A model generated the notes under the pieces. That model saw only the letters and a list, made by a program, of their open reading frames with translations, was not told the DNA's origin and did not search any database. The translations under genes were made by a program, and so were the position numbers. A stretch of 64,000 nucleotides of DNA from Aldehydirespirator sp965220345 (lineage in GTDB: Bacteria > Actinomycetota > Acidimicrobiia > Acidimicrobiales > Aldehydirespiratoraceae), in assembly GCA_965220345.1 (NCBI GenBank), contig OZ244822.1, positions 2,604,001 to 2,668,000 on the forward strand. Reading direction: 5' to 3'. Below, one piece after another: positions 25,624 through 35,697 of the stretch (its first letter is position 1; every line of letters starts with the position of its first letter).

Positions 25624-28443
25624 TTAGCTTGACCGGAACTTCTCAAGATCTTCCGCCGAAATAAGGACATCGCGTGCTTTTGAGCCGATAGAAGGCCCGA
25701 CAATGCCACGCTGCTCAAGCAGATCCATGATCCGCCCTGCTCGAGCGAAACCGATTCGCAGCCTGCGTTGCAGCATCGAAGTTGAGCCAAGTTGGGTTTC
25801 CACCACTAGTCGCATCGCTTGGTCAAGTAATTCATCGCCGTCATCTTCGTTATCTTTTAAAGGAGGCGACAAGTCTGTAATGTCTCTTGAAATTCCTGGC
25901 AATGTGGTTTTTGTTTGATTGTTTGATGTGTTTTTGTTTATTTTTTCTGTGTTGGCTTCGGGGGTGTCTGGCGATGTGGGCTGCGATGTGGTATGTGCCG
26001 CGTGCTCAGTGTGCGACCCGTCTTGAGTTGTCCCGGTTTGTATCTCTGTGGGATCATCAGCTGATACCGACTGCTCGTCAGTGAAGTCAGGGACTTGATC
26101 CACCCAGTGAGCTACCACAGTGCGTACTTCGTCTTCGGTGACCCAGCACCCCTGAATACGGTGAGGTGTTGACGACGATGGGTCGAGATAAAGCATGTCA
26201 CCCTGGCCGACGAGTCGCTCCGCTCCAGCCTGGTCGAGTATCACTCGTGAGTCGATCAAACTTGACACGGCAAATGACAGCCTTGCGGGAATGTTGGCTT
26301 TGATCACCCCAGTTATGACATTCGTCGACGGACGCTGAGTAGCTATCACCAAATGGATCCCCACAGCTCGCGCCATCTGTGCAATACGGGCGATCGACTC
26401 CTCGACATCGCGTGCTGCCACCATCATCAAGTCGGCAAGCTCATCAACCACCACCATCACGAACCGTAAGCTCAAATAGGTAGCAGGCTCGCCGTCAGAT
26501 CCTTTGACGAGACCCCCCAATACAGGCGCAAATTCATGCCAATCGGTTTTGCTTGGAGATGCGCTTTCGGTCTCCTGTGCAAGAGCCTGCGCCGAAGGCT
26601 CAAGTGCGCCCGATGCCACGGCTGCGTTGTATCCAGTTATGTCACGAAATCCCGTCTTTGAGAGCAGTTCATAGCGGCGCTCCATTTCGGTGACAGCCCA
26701 CCTCAATTTTTCGGCTGCTTTGCTGGGATCAGTTACCGGCGCGGTCAATAGATGCGGCACACGGTCGTATTGACCCATCTCAACGCGTTTAGGATCAACA
26801 AGGATCATGCGCACTTCATCTGGGGTGGAACGCATCAAAACCGAGGTGATTACCGAGTTGAGACACGACGATTTGCCAGCCCCTGTAGCACCCGCGATCA
26901 AGAGATGAGGGGTAGCCGCCAAGTTCATCATCACCGCTCGCCCGTCAATGTCGCGTCCGATAGATACCTCTAAGGGATGATCCGCCCGTGACGCTTCTTT
27001 GGAGCTCAGAACATCACCGAGACGCACAACTTGGCGGTCGAGGTTGGGTACTTCTACGCCAATAGCTCTACGCCCGGGAATGGGTGCCAAGATGCGGATG
27101 TCGGGTGATGCCATAGCGTAGGCGATGTCTTTGCGGAGACTTTCAAGCTTCGCTACTTTTACGCCCTCGCCGAGTTCTAGCACGAAACGTGTGACGGTCG
27201 GGCCTACAACAGGCTCCAACAAGCGGGTGGGCACGTCGAAACGTTCGAGCGTGGCTTGCAGCAGTTGACCGCGTTCGGCGACTTCAGCCTTGTCAACGGC
27301 CCGTGCGGGTGTCGCTGTGAGCAGATCAGCTGGCGGGAGTTTCCACTTAGTCGACTGCTGACGACGGGACTTCTTGTCAGAGGTTCGCTTGTCTTGAGCC
27401 ATCTGCACGGCTGAAAGCTCAGGCTTGGTCGGGGTTGTCGGCACAGCTTCAGGACTTGTGGTTGCTGCGATTGTTGCGGTTTGTGTGTCTTCTTGTGTTT
27501 CTTGGCTGCGTTCAGAGATCAATTCACCAACATTAAAGGGGCTGTCTGTGTGCTGTTCAGCGTCGCGGTCATGGGCTTGAGGCTCTTTGCCTTCGGGCTC
27601 TTTGATATCACTAAAAAGATGGATCACCCCGGCGCGCAGCATCCGCCAAAGTGGCTTCACTGCGGCTGCCAACTGTCCCGCAGCAGCTGACACAGAAAGC
27701 TGGGTGACGAAGATCACTCCGAGCAGACCAGCGAATATCAACAGCAGCAGCGAACCCCATAGCGCGGTCCAAGCGTGAAGGAAACCACCGAGCGCTACTC
27801 CTAACGCACCACCAGCATCACCGAGTTCGGAAACACCGTCACCAAGGCCTGGACGACCGGCTATTAGATGAAGCAGTCCTGTGGACGACATAAGCAGCAA
27901 CAAACCACCTAGCAACATTTGGGTAACTGGATCATTGTTGTCTTCGCTGTCGGCCTCAGACTGTTGTGAGATCTGCGAAGCCTGAACAACAGCGGGAACC
28001 TCGGCTTCACCTGCAGCGAGATCAGTTTCGTTGTCAGCAGTTTCGGTAGCGTTTCGGTTTTTTGGGTGCCAGCGGGCCCCCAAAGCCGCAGCACCGATCA
28101 CGACCAACCCAATCGGCAAAGCCATACGAACCAGGCCGAAGCAGGCCGCCAAGACTCGGTCGATCTGCTCACCGACAGGACCCGAAACCCCGAACCAGAC
28201 GCTTCCAGCCACTAGCAGGGCTGCCACAACCGCTGCCAAACCAGAAATATCGCGTCGATGACGGCGCAGCACCGAACGAACCGGGTGGGAGCGCTGTGAA
28301 GTCTGTTTCGTGGTGCTTGCGCGCTTTGCTGCGCGTTTGGGCCGCCGCGGGTTTGCGCCTCCACGCGAAGTAGAAGTGTCCGCTCCCGATGCCGGTAATG
28401 AAGGCGGCGGTGGTGCAGGCGGAGTCGTCACCTTTTTGGCCAT
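25624..28443 (-). CDS. ftsK: DNA translocase FtsK/SpoIIIE
   Basis: 939 residues. The basic N-terminus is followed by about four membrane segments (70-270), a Glu/Gln/Thr-rich linker, then the motor. Walker A is LIAGATGAGKSSCLNSV, Walker B VVVDELADLMMVA, and ATQRPSTNVITGVIKANIP is a family hallmark. After a second linker (about 800-865) the winged-helix gamma domain (LLDQAMRLVVETQLGSTSMLQRRLRIGFARAGRIMDLLE) reads KOPS-like sites. It pumps chromosome ends across the septum and helps dimer resolution. It is read in the same direction as rnj, 84 bp downstream of it. Confidence 0.96.
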   Translation of the reverse strand: MAKKVTTPPAPPPPSLPASGADTSTSRGGANPRRPKRAAKRASTTKQTSQRSHPVRSVLRRHRRDISGLAAVVAALLVAGSVWFGVSGPVGEQIDRVLAACFGLVRMALPIGLVVIGAAALGARWHPKNRNATETADNETDLAAGEAEVPAVVQASQISQQSEADSEDNNDPVTQMLLGGLLLLMSSTGLLHLIAGRPGLGDGVSELGDAGGALGVALGGFLHAWTALWGSLLLLIFAGLLGVIFVTQLSVSAAAGQLAAAVKPLWRMLRAGVIHLFSDIKEPEGKEPQAHDRDAEQHTDSPFNVGELISERSQETQEDTQTATIAATTSPEAVPTTPTKPELSAVQMAQDKRTSDKKSRRQQSTKWKLPPADLLTATPARAVDKAEVAERGQLLQATLERFDVPTRLLEPVVGPTVTRFVLELGEGVKVAKLESLRKDIAYAMASPDIRILAPIPGRRAIGVEVPNLDRQVVRLGDVLSSKEASRADHPLEVSIGRDIDGRAVMMNLAATPHLLIAGATGAGKSSCLNSVITSVLMRSTPDEVRMILVDPKRVEMGQYDRVPHLLTAPVTDPSKAAEKLRWAVTEMERRYELLSKTGFRDITGYNAAVASGALEPSAQALAQETESASPSKTDWHEFAPVLGGLVKGSDGEPATYLSLRFVMVVVDELADLMMVAARDVEESIARIAQMARAVGIHLVIATQRPSTNVITGVIKANIPARLSFAVSSLIDSRVILDQAGAERLVGQGDMLYLDPSSSTPHRIQGCWVTEDEVRTVVAHWVDQVPDFTDEQSVSADDPTEIQTGTTQDGSHTEHAAHTTSQPTSPDTPEANTEKINKNTSNNQTKTTLPGISRDITDLSPPLKDNEDDGDELLDQAMRLVVETQLGSTSMLQRRLRIGFARAGRIMDLLEQRGIVGPSIGSKARDVLISAEDLEKFRSS

Positions 28444-28527
28444 TATCCGCGACGTTAGCAGTGACTCTGCGGCTGCCTGTGAACCTGAACCGTGTCGCTG
28501 CTAGCCACAAGCACCAGTTCGCGATTT

Positions 28528-30210
28528 TCAGGTCTCGGTAATGAGCGCAACGATCACAGGTTTGCGTCGGGTGCGTTCCCTTGAAGTGCGGCGCGCTGTT
28601 CGTAGCACCAGATCCTCCAAAACTGCGATGTCCGTCTCGCCAGCATTCAGAGCATTCTTCAGCTCAGTTTTAACAGCGTCTACAACTGCGGCCTCATGAC
28701 CTTGCAAAGCTGGTTGCTCCACCCAGCCATGTGTTCTGATCCGCGGACCCGAAACTAGCTCACCGTTGTTGGTGTTGACTCCCGCCACTACCGCAACACA
28801 GCCGTCGCCACCCAGTTTGCGTCGCTCGCTCAGAACCTTCGAGCCGAGATCACCAACTGTCCCGTCAACATAAACATGATCACCGCCGACAGAAGCGCTA
28901 TGACGCTGCAAGCCGTCGTCGCTGAGTTCGATGCGATCCCCGTCGCTGCACACCAGCACCCGCTGCGAAGACATACCCATGTCTCGGGCTAGGCCAGCGT
29001 GAGCCACCAGATGCGAATACTCGCCGTGAACCGGCACGAACCATTGCGGTGATGCCACCGAATGCAGCACTTTGAGTTCTTGTTGTTGGCCGTGACCAGT
29101 GGTGTGAACATCCAAATTGCCGGTGTGCAACACCCGTGCGCCTCGTCTTGCTAAACCGTTTCGCACCGTAGCGACAGCTGCTTCGTTGCCTGGGATGGGA
29201 TGCGAACTGAGAATCACCGTGTCGGTGTCGTTGATGTCCACCCACTTGTTGGTTCCTTCAGCCATCTGAGTCAGCGCAGCAAGAGGTTCGCCTTGTGAAC
29301 CGGTGCAGATAATCACTACCTGATCGGGAGGCAGTTCTTGAAGATCGGAGATGTCACGAAGGCAATGATCTGGAACCCGCAACAAGCCCAGCTCACGAGC
29401 CAAAGCCACGTTGCGCTGCATTGACCGTCCCAGTGTCGCTACAGTGCGTCCGACGGCTGAAGCCGCTTCGATTACTTGTTGTATGCGGTGAATGTGGCTA
29501 GCGAAAGCACCCACAATCACACGACGCCCGACTTGCTCAGCTATCGCATCATGGAGCACTTCGCCCACTTCACGCTCCGAACGCGATGCCCCGGGAGCAT
29601 CAGCATTGGTCGAATCGGCTAGCAGCAGCCTGATGCCGGGATCATGCGCCAGAGCACCTATACGCGACAACGCAGTACGGCGACCGTCCACTGGTGTGAG
29701 ATCAAGCTTGAAGTCACTGGAATGCAGAATCACTCCCTGGGGAGTGGTGAAAGCTGTTATTAGCCCTCCCGGCACCGAATGAGTTACCGGCATCACTTCG
29801 CACGCGAAAGGCCCGATATCGAAGCTGTCGCCGTCGCCCACGGTGTGCAGCTCGGCACGGTCTCGCAGCCCCGCCTCGCTTAGCTTGTGATGCACCAAAC
29901 CAAGCGTGAAAGCCGAGCCGTAAACCGGCAGAGTCAACGTCGGCAGATGCTCCAGCAGATGCGGCAGCGCCCCAATGTGGTCTTCATGGGCGTGGGTCGC
30001 GAGACATGCTTCTACAGCTCCAGAAGGCCCGCCACTGTCGAGAAGCCATCCAAAATCGGGTATCACCGACTCCACGCCGGGAAGATCATCACCAGCGAAC
30101 ATTCGACCGCAGTCAAGCAGCACCCGACGACCGGCGGTTTCTAGAACAGCGCAGTTGCGTCCTATTTCGCCGAGGCCGCCGAGGAAGGTGACCGCGACCG
30201 GTGCAGCCAA
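28528..30210 (-). CDS. rnj: Ribonuclease J
   Basis: Metallo-beta-lactamase/beta-CASP ribonuclease with 5' exo and endo activity in mRNA decay. THAHEDHIGALPHLLEHL is the zinc motif HxHxDH, MPVTHSVPGGLI and HSSDFKLD are further ligands, and the beta-CASP part has IVGAFASHIHRIQQVI and CTGSQGEPLAALTQMA. The start is TTG at 30210. It ends at the usual length with the C-terminal domain. dapA lies 15 bp upstream in the same direction, the order found in many actinobacteria. Confidence 0.96.
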   Translation of the reverse strand: MAAPVAVTFLGGLGEIGRNCAVLETAGRRVLLDCGRMFAGDDLPGVESVIPDFGWLLDSGGPSGAVEACLATHAHEDHIGALPHLLEHLPTLTLPVYGSAFTLGLVHHKLSEAGLRDRAELHTVGDGDSFDIGPFACEVMPVTHSVPGGLITAFTTPQGVILHSSDFKLDLTPVDGRRTALSRIGALAHDPGIRLLLADSTNADAPGASRSEREVGEVLHDAIAEQVGRRVIVGAFASHIHRIQQVIEAASAVGRTVATLGRSMQRNVALARELGLLRVPDHCLRDISDLQELPPDQVVIICTGSQGEPLAALTQMAEGTNKWVDINDTDTVILSSHPIPGNEAAVATVRNGLARRGARVLHTGNLDVHTTGHGQQQELKVLHSVASPQWFVPVHGEYSHLVAHAGLARDMGMSSQRVLVCSDGDRIELSDDGLQRHSASVGGDHVYVDGTVGDLGSKVLSERRKLGGDGCVAVVAGVNTNNGELVSGPRIRTHGWVEQPALQGHEAAVVDAVKTELKNALNAGETDIAVLEDLVLRTARRTSRERTRRKPVIVALITET

Positions 30211-30225
30211 AACCAGACGCTGACT

Positions 30226-31338
30226 TCAGCCGACCGAGTCAGGCGGCGGAGGAGGAGAGGAAGGCGGTGGCGGAGATTCCAGTGGCGGCACCAGAGGCGA
30301 TGCTTCCAGCGGCGACGATTCCGGCGACGGTATTGACAGAGGCGGTGCTGAGGACGCGGCTGGGGACGCAGCAAGCAAAGACCCTGGAGGTTCAAACAAA
30401 GGCTCTGAGGCTCTAGGCGGAAACGGCGCAGTTTCGGGCTGAGACTGCCTGGCATCAGGCCGGTTCAGCGCGGCAAGCACTTGTCGCGCTCGGTTTTCGA
30501 GTTCTTCAGGCTCGGGACCCATCGGCAGACGACATGGACCTACCGGTAGTCCCATGATGCGCATCATGCATTTGGTGGGTACTGGGTTGGGAGCATCGTC
30601 GCTGCTCTCAAATCGGTAGGAGTCAATCAGACGGCGGTTGATGGCAGCCGCTTCGGCAACTCGTCCGTTTTCAAAAGCTTTGATCATGTCAAGCATCGTC
30701 TGGGCTGCCCAGTGAGTGGCTACACCGATCACGCCAACTGCTCCCACCGCTAGCAGCGGCAGAGTCAAAGAATCGTCACCAGAGTAAACCTCAAAATCGT
30801 CGGGAGCCATAGCTATGAGCCGAGCGGTCTCGTCGACATTGCCAGCTGCGTCTTTGACCGCCACAATGTTGGGAACCTCATGCGCTAGACGAGCCAGGGT
30901 CTCGGTAGCGATCTTGCGGCCGGTTCGCACTGGAATGTCATAGATGATTATCGGCAGGTCAGTTACACCAGCGCAGTGCCGGAAATGCCTCTCAAGACCG
31001 GCCTGCGACGGTCGGTTGTAATAGCCAGCAACATGCAGTAACCCGGCAGCGCCTGCGTTGCCACACAATTCGCTGAGTTCGAGGGCAGCGCGTGTGTCGT
31101 TGCTGCCAGCACCAGCTAGTACCGGCACGTCCACCGCTTGAACCACAGTCGCAACAAGATCTGCCTGTTCGTTGTGGGTCAAAGTGGGGCTTTCGCCGGT
31201 GGTGCCAGCCACCACAAGGCCTTCACTGCCGCCTGCTACCAGTCGCTGAGCGAGCTGGGCCGCCTTATCAAGATCAAGATCTCCGCCCTCAGTGAAGGGA
31301 GTAACCATAGCTGTGAGCACACGTCCGAAACGAGCCAT
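30226..31338 (-). CDS. dapA: 4-hydroxy-tetrahydrodipicolinate synthase with Pro-rich tail
   Basis: Condenses pyruvate with aspartate semialdehyde in lysine and peptidoglycan precursor synthesis. VAGTTGESPTLTHNEQADLV binds the substrate, IIIYDIPVRTG has the catalytic Tyr, and VAVKDAAGN the Schiff-base Lys; the core ends after about 295 residues. A further 75 residues rich in Pro and Ser (PPLESPPPPSSPPPPPDSVG at the end) form an unusual tail, with matching purine-rich simple sequence on the plus strand. It ends just before rnj. Confidence 0.94.
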   Translation of the reverse strand: MARFGRVLTAMVTPFTEGGDLDLDKAAQLAQRLVAGGSEGLVVAGTTGESPTLTHNEQADLVATVVQAVDVPVLAGAGSNDTRAALELSELCGNAGAAGLLHVAGYYNRPSQAGLERHFRHCAGVTDLPIIIYDIPVRTGRKIATETLARLAHEVPNIVAVKDAAGNVDETARLIAMAPDDFEVYSGDDSLTLPLLAVGAVGVIGVATHWAAQTMLDMIKAFENGRVAEAAAINRRLIDSYRFESSDDAPNPVPTKCMMRIMGLPVGPCRLPMGPEPEELENRARQVLAALNRPDARQSQPETAPFPPRASEPLFEPPGSLLAASPAASSAPPLSIPSPESSPLEASPLVPPLESPPPPSSPPPPPDSVG

Positions 31339-31341
31339 GGC

Positions 31342-32139
31342 TTACAACTCTAGTTGCGAACTGTCTAGTTGCGAACCAGACATAATTTGATGCCTCGCAG
31401 CGGCACGACGCAAGATCAAACCGTAAACCACCACCGTTCCAGCAGTAAAAAAGAACCACTGGAACGCATAAGAAAGATGCGGCCCTTCACCGAGGTCAGG
31501 ATCAGGCACAGGAACTGGCAGAGCGTCAAGCTGTGCAGGCGACTGAGCACGCAGCCGTATCCAAACATCCTCAGTGTCAAGACCTGTGACTGCATCGAAT
31601 CGAGTCAGATCCATCTGAGAGATCTCAGGCGTGTCGCCAGAATCAACCTGCGCGATGCGCCCACCAGAGACACTCTCAAAAGCCAGGCCAGCCACTATTA
31701 CCGAACCTGACGGAGCAGCAGTGCTGCGATCATCAAGGCCTGACAAGGTGCGTCTGGGGACCCAGCCTCGAACTACAGCGATGATACGTCCGTCTTGGAG
31801 TTGCAGCGGTGTCGCCAGCCAAAAGCCGGGCTGTCCCCCACTGCTGCGATTAGCGATTCGCACTTCAGCATCAGTGAGATAGGTGCCTGCTGCAGCGACT
31901 GACGTGTAATCAAGCGGCGCGCCGAACTCGTTGAGGTATGCCCCCACATCAACGGGTTCCGCAGCGATTGCAGCAGCTATAACTGTGTTGTCAGTACGGC
32001 GATCATCTAAGCGGCGCAGCTGCCACAACCCCAAGTTAAACATCAGCACCACCATCACCGCCACAAACAGATGCGATGCAATCCAGCCTGGGGATGTCAG
32101 CCGACGCACCCGCCGAGACTTCTGGTCCGATGGTTTCAC
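31342..32139 (-). CDS. SURF1 family cytochrome oxidase assembly protein
   Basis: Two membrane segments at the ends (LFVAVMVVLMFNLGLWQLRRL and AFQWFFFTAGTVVVYGLIL) enclose a periplasmic domain with FWLATPLQLQDGRIIAVVRGWVPR; NLGLWQLRRLDDR and HLSYAFQWFFF are family hallmarks. SURF1 helps insert heme a into aa3-type oxidase, which implies an aerobic organism. Its place between dapB and dapA is unusual, as no oxidase gene lies nearby. The gene ends three bases before the dapA ATG. Confidence 0.92.
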   Translation of the reverse strand: MKPSDQKSRRVRRLTSPGWIASHLFVAVMVVLMFNLGLWQLRRLDDRRTDNTVIAAAIAAEPVDVGAYLNEFGAPLDYTSVAAAGTYLTDAEVRIANRSSGGQPGFWLATPLQLQDGRIIAVVRGWVPRRTLSGLDDRSTAAPSGSVIVAGLAFESVSGGRIAQVDSGDTPEISQMDLTRFDAVTGLDTEDVWIRLRAQSPAQLDALPVPVPDPDLGEGPHLSYAFQWFFFTAGTVVVYGLILRRAAARHQIMSGSQLDSSQLEL

Positions 32140-32154
32140 CTTCGGCTCGGGCTT

Positions 32155-32886
32155 TCAGATACCCAGAACCTCACCGAGCCCGACGGTCACTCCCGGCGGC
32201 AAGCTGACCACCCGCTTCGCAGCCAGCAACATGCCCGGCATGAAAGCCGAACGGTCGATGGTGTCTTGACGGATGGTGAGGGTTTCACCGGCACCGCCAA
32301 GCAGCACCTGCTGGTGAGCGACTAGACCCTTGAGGCGCACCGAATGCACCGGAATACCCGCCGGGCCGCGACCGCCTCGCGTGCCTGGCAGGGTTTCGCT
32401 AGTGGTGTGGTCAGCTATCCAGTCAGCGGACGCTTCAGCCATCGCTGCTGCTGTCGCTAGAGCTGTGCCCGAAGGTGCGTCAGCTTTGCGTTCATGATGC
32501 ATTTCGATTACTTCGGCAGAGTCAAAGAACGGCGCAGCCAAAGCCGCGAAACGCGTCATCAAAACGGCACTCAAAGCGAAGTTTGGTGCCACTATGCAAT
32601 GACTGTGAACAAAGCCAGCTTTCAGGGCTTCAAGGTCTGCGTCATTAAGTCCTGAGGTGCCGATCACGGCGTGAATGCCTGCGCCAGCCCACACGGCTGC
32701 GTTCTCACGAACCGCTGCCGCGTCAGTGAAGTCCACCACCGCGTCTACTTGTGCATCAACGAACTCTTTGACGGAGCCGTTTGATCCGATAGCAACCAGC
32801 AACTCGGTTTCGGGATCAGCTGCTATGGCGCGACAAGCTTCGCTACCCATGCGTCCTGTCGAACCGCAAACACCCAGCTTGATCAT
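32155..32886 (-). CDS. dapB: 4-hydroxy-tetrahydrodipicolinate reductase
   Basis: Second step of the dap branch, NAD(P)H dependent. Nucleotide motif KLGVCGSTGRMGSEACRAI, then VIGTSGLND, IVAPNFALSAVLM and the signature EMHHERKADAPSGTAL with catalytic His and Lys. Its length of 243 residues is normal. It is flanked by pnp (14 bp upstream) and SURF1 (15 bp downstream), all in one direction. Confidence 0.96.
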   Translation of the reverse strand: MIKLGVCGSTGRMGSEACRAIAADPETELLVAIGSNGSVKEFVDAQVDAVVDFTDAAAVRENAAVWAGAGIHAVIGTSGLNDADLEALKAGFVHSHCIVAPNFALSAVLMTRFAALAAPFFDSAEVIEMHHERKADAPSGTALATAAAMAEASADWIADHTTSETLPGTRGGRGPAGIPVHSVRLKGLVAHQQVLLGGAGETLTIRQDTIDRSAFMPGMLLAAKRVVSLPPGVTVGLGEVLGI

Positions 32887-32900
32887 CGTGCTGCGCTTGC

Positions 32901-35357
32901 TTAGCGCGGGCTGCGAGGACCGCGGCGGCCGCCACGACGCGCCCGCTGATCAGGACCCAAGTCACCGAAGTCGCGTTCTAGTTGCTGATCAAAGGAATCC
33001 TCAAACGAAACCGACCTTGCGCTCGACCCAGACCCAGACCGTCGTTCGCGGCTTTCGCTGCGACCAAGACCGTCACGCGAACCTCCACGACCGTCACGCG
33101 GGCCGCCACGACGGCGGGGCGGTTCAAAGTCGTCGTCATATCGTGAACGCCTCGAAAAGCCTGCTGATTCTTGCGCGTCTTGGGAATCTTTCAGCGATTT
33201 GGGTAGCAGCGAGATCTTGCCGTTGGGGTCAACATCTTCGACCACGACTTCCATCTCTTCACCGAGTTCAAGCACGTCCTCGACCCTGTCGATACGCCTG
33301 CCGCCCCCGAGTTTGGAGATATGCACCAGGCCGTCACGACCTGGAAGGATGTTGACGAAAGCACCGAACTTGGTGATGTTGACAACTCTGCCCAGATACT
33401 CAGCACCGATGTCAGCGGTAGGGGGATCAAGGATCAGCTTGATCTGACGCTCAGCTTCCAACACGGCGGCACGGTTGATCGAAGCGATAGCCACAATTCC
33501 GACCGCTCCGTCATCATCAACGCTGATATCTGCACCGGTTTCGCCTTGAATAGCGTTGATAACTTTGCCTTTGGGGCCGATGACTTCGCCGATCTTCTCC
33601 ACCGGTATCTCGAAAGAGACAACCTTGGGTGCAGTGTCACGAACATCAGGCCGCGGCTCAATGATGGTTTCGGCCATCACATCCAGAATGTCTAAGCGGG
33701 CGGCTCGAGCCTGACGCAAAGCATCGGCTAGCACAGCGGCCGGGATGCCTGCGATTTTGGTGTCGAGCTGCAACGCAGTAATGAAATCGGTGGTTCCTGC
33801 CACTTTGAAGTCCATGTCGCCGAAAGCATCCTCAGCGCCGAGAATGTCGGTCAGGGTCACCCAGGCACCTTCGGCGTGAACTAGACCCATCGCTACTCCG
33901 GCTACTGGTGCTTTGATCGGCACTCCAGCATCCATCAAAGACAGAGTCGAACCACAGACCGATGCCATCGAACTCGACCCGTTAGAAGCCATCACCTCAG
34001 ACACGGTGCGTACCGTGTAAGGCCACTCTTCATAGCTGGGCACCACCGGGAACACAGCCCGCTCTGCCAAAGCTCCGTGACCGATCTCGCGACGCTTAGG
34101 GCCGCGCATGAAACCGGTTTCGCCGGTGCTGAACGGCGGGAAGTTGTAATGATGGAAATAGCGCTTTTTGTCGGTCGGCGAGAGATCGTCGATCATCAGG
34201 TCGCTGCGGCCAATCCCGAGCGTGGTGAAGTTCAACACTTGAGTCTCGCCGCGCTGGAACAACCCAGTGCCATGCGCGGTGGGCACTACCCCGACACGGC
34301 ACATCAACGGACGCAACTCATCAGTGGCGCGTCCGTCAATGCGGATGCCTTCGCTGACGATGCGATGCCGTACCGCTTGTTTGGTGACGGCACGTATGGC
34401 GTTAGCGATTTGTTTAGCTGCCGTGGGATCATCGTCGAAACGCTCCGAAAGTTCCGCCACGATCTCGGCTGACAGTTCAGCTTCGGCGGTTTGGCGGTCG
34501 GCTTTGTCGGCGATCTGCTGTGTGGCAGCGATACGCTCTGCGGCGCTGGCGCGCACAGCTTCAAGGATTTCTTCGCTGTAATCAACAGCTAGCGGCACTT
34601 CCATTTTGGTGATCGGGCCGACCGCGGCGATCAGCTGCTGCTGCAGTTCGATCATCTCACGGATCCAAGTCTTGGAAGCTTCCAGACCGCCTGCGAGAAC
34701 TTCTTCGTCTACTTTGGGCACGCCGTCGGCGTAGAGCTCCCAAGTGGCTTCGGTTCCGCCAGCTTCGACCATCATCACGGCCACGTCATCGCCGTCAAGG
34801 CGGCCAGCTACCACCATCTCAAAAGCTGCGTCTTCGCCTTCGTTGTAGGTCGGGAACGGCAACCATTCGCCTTCGGGTGACCAGCATAAGCGCACTGCGC
34901 CGACCGGCCCGTCGAAGGGGATCGGCGATATGCATAAAGCTGCTGAGGCAGCGTTGAGCGCAGCGATGTCATACGGGTTCTTCTGATCGGCGCCGAGCAC
35001 TGTGGCAACGACATGCACTTCGTTGCGGAAACCGTCACCGAAAGCGGGACGCAGAGGACGGTCAATTAGCCGACAGGTCAAGATGGCCTGCTCACCGGCA
35101 CGGGCTTCGCGCCTAAAAAACGATCCTGGGATGCGGCCCGCTGCATACATTCGCTCTTCAACGTCAACGGTGAGCGGGAAAAAGTCGGCACCTTCACGGG
35201 GTGCTTTGGCGGCGCTAGCAGTGACTAGCACTACCGTGTCGCCTACCTGAGCTGTTACTGCGCCAGCTGCGAGAGGTGCCAGCAAGCCCGTCTCGAAGGT
35301 GACATCTTTGCCTGGAGCGCGCGTCAATGCGCCGCTTACAGAAATGGCATCGGCCAT
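32901..35357 (-). CDS. pnp: Polyribonucleotide nucleotidyltransferase (PNPase)
   Basis: Phosphorolytic 3'-5' exoribonuclease. Two RNase PH domains (FETGLLAPLAAGAVTAQVGDTVVLVT; RGETQVLNFTTLG with FPPFSTGETGFMRGPKRREIGHGALAERA), then KH (IGEVIGPKGKVINAIQGETGADI) and S1 (LGRVVNITKFGAFVNILPGRDGLVHISKL). A basic Gly/Arg/Asp-rich tail of about 90 residues, common in actinobacteria, ends the protein. AAGGAG lies 6 bases before the ATG, directly behind a leader hairpin. Confidence 0.97.
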   Translation of the reverse strand: MADAISVSGALTRAPGKDVTFETGLLAPLAAGAVTAQVGDTVVLVTASAAKAPREGADFFPLTVDVEERMYAAGRIPGSFFRREARAGEQAILTCRLIDRPLRPAFGDGFRNEVHVVATVLGADQKNPYDIAALNAASAALCISPIPFDGPVGAVRLCWSPEGEWLPFPTYNEGEDAAFEMVVAGRLDGDDVAVMMVEAGGTEATWELYADGVPKVDEEVLAGGLEASKTWIREMIELQQQLIAAVGPITKMEVPLAVDYSEEILEAVRASAAERIAATQQIADKADRQTAEAELSAEIVAELSERFDDDPTAAKQIANAIRAVTKQAVRHRIVSEGIRIDGRATDELRPLMCRVGVVPTAHGTGLFQRGETQVLNFTTLGIGRSDLMIDDLSPTDKKRYFHHYNFPPFSTGETGFMRGPKRREIGHGALAERAVFPVVPSYEEWPYTVRTVSEVMASNGSSSMASVCGSTLSLMDAGVPIKAPVAGVAMGLVHAEGAWVTLTDILGAEDAFGDMDFKVAGTTDFITALQLDTKIAGIPAAVLADALRQARAARLDILDVMAETIIEPRPDVRDTAPKVVSFEIPVEKIGEVIGPKGKVINAIQGETGADISVDDDGAVGIVAIASINRAAVLEAERQIKLILDPPTADIGAEYLGRVVNITKFGAFVNILPGRDGLVHISKLGGGRRIDRVEDVLELGEEMEVVVEDVDPNGKISLLPKSLKDSQDAQESAGFSRRSRYDDDFEPPRRRGGPRDGRGGSRDGLGRSESRERRSGSGSSARSVSFEDSFDQQLERDFGDLGPDQRARRGGRRGPRSPR

Positions 35358-35373
35358 GGGTTTCTCCTTGGGG

Positions 35374-35391
35374 TGGCCTTCACATCAAGGC
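35374..35391 (-). promoter_or_regulatory. Hairpin in the pnp leader
   Basis: On the minus strand GGCCTT-GATGTG-AAGGCC forms a perfect six-pair stem with a six-base loop, just upstream of the AAGGAG of pnp. PNPase autoregulates its own leader RNA in other bacteria after RNase III cleavage; a similar role here is only inferred. Confidence 0.45.
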
Positions 35392-35697
35392 CTAAGTGCG
35401 GCACGACCCCGCCAGTTCCCAGTCGTATCGGTCCCGCCAAGATTTTGACCTCGCTCAAGCCGTGGGTTGCACTTTGAGAGCTTGAACTTGAGTTTGAGCT
35501 TGATGGCCGGGGCCGATGCGACTAGCACCGGAGCGGTCGCACCTGAAATAGCTTTATTACTGGGATGTGTCGCCGGTGCAGCACTTTGGGGTGCATAGCA
35601 GCCGGATTCGTAGACGGCTCTTGATTTTTGAGCAGTTTCGCCTTTCTGTGGTTTGAGCCGTCTGTGGTGTGTGAATGTGTTTGTGTGTGCTTGTGCG
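35392..35697. other. Intergenic region between rpsO and pnp
   Basis: No gene is seen. An inverted repeat of nine bases (AGACGGCTC at 35612-35620, GAGCCGTCT at 35655-35663) lies 35-86 bases beyond the rpsO stop and could act as a processing or termination site, but its 34-base loop is long and no U run follows. Confidence 0.45.
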
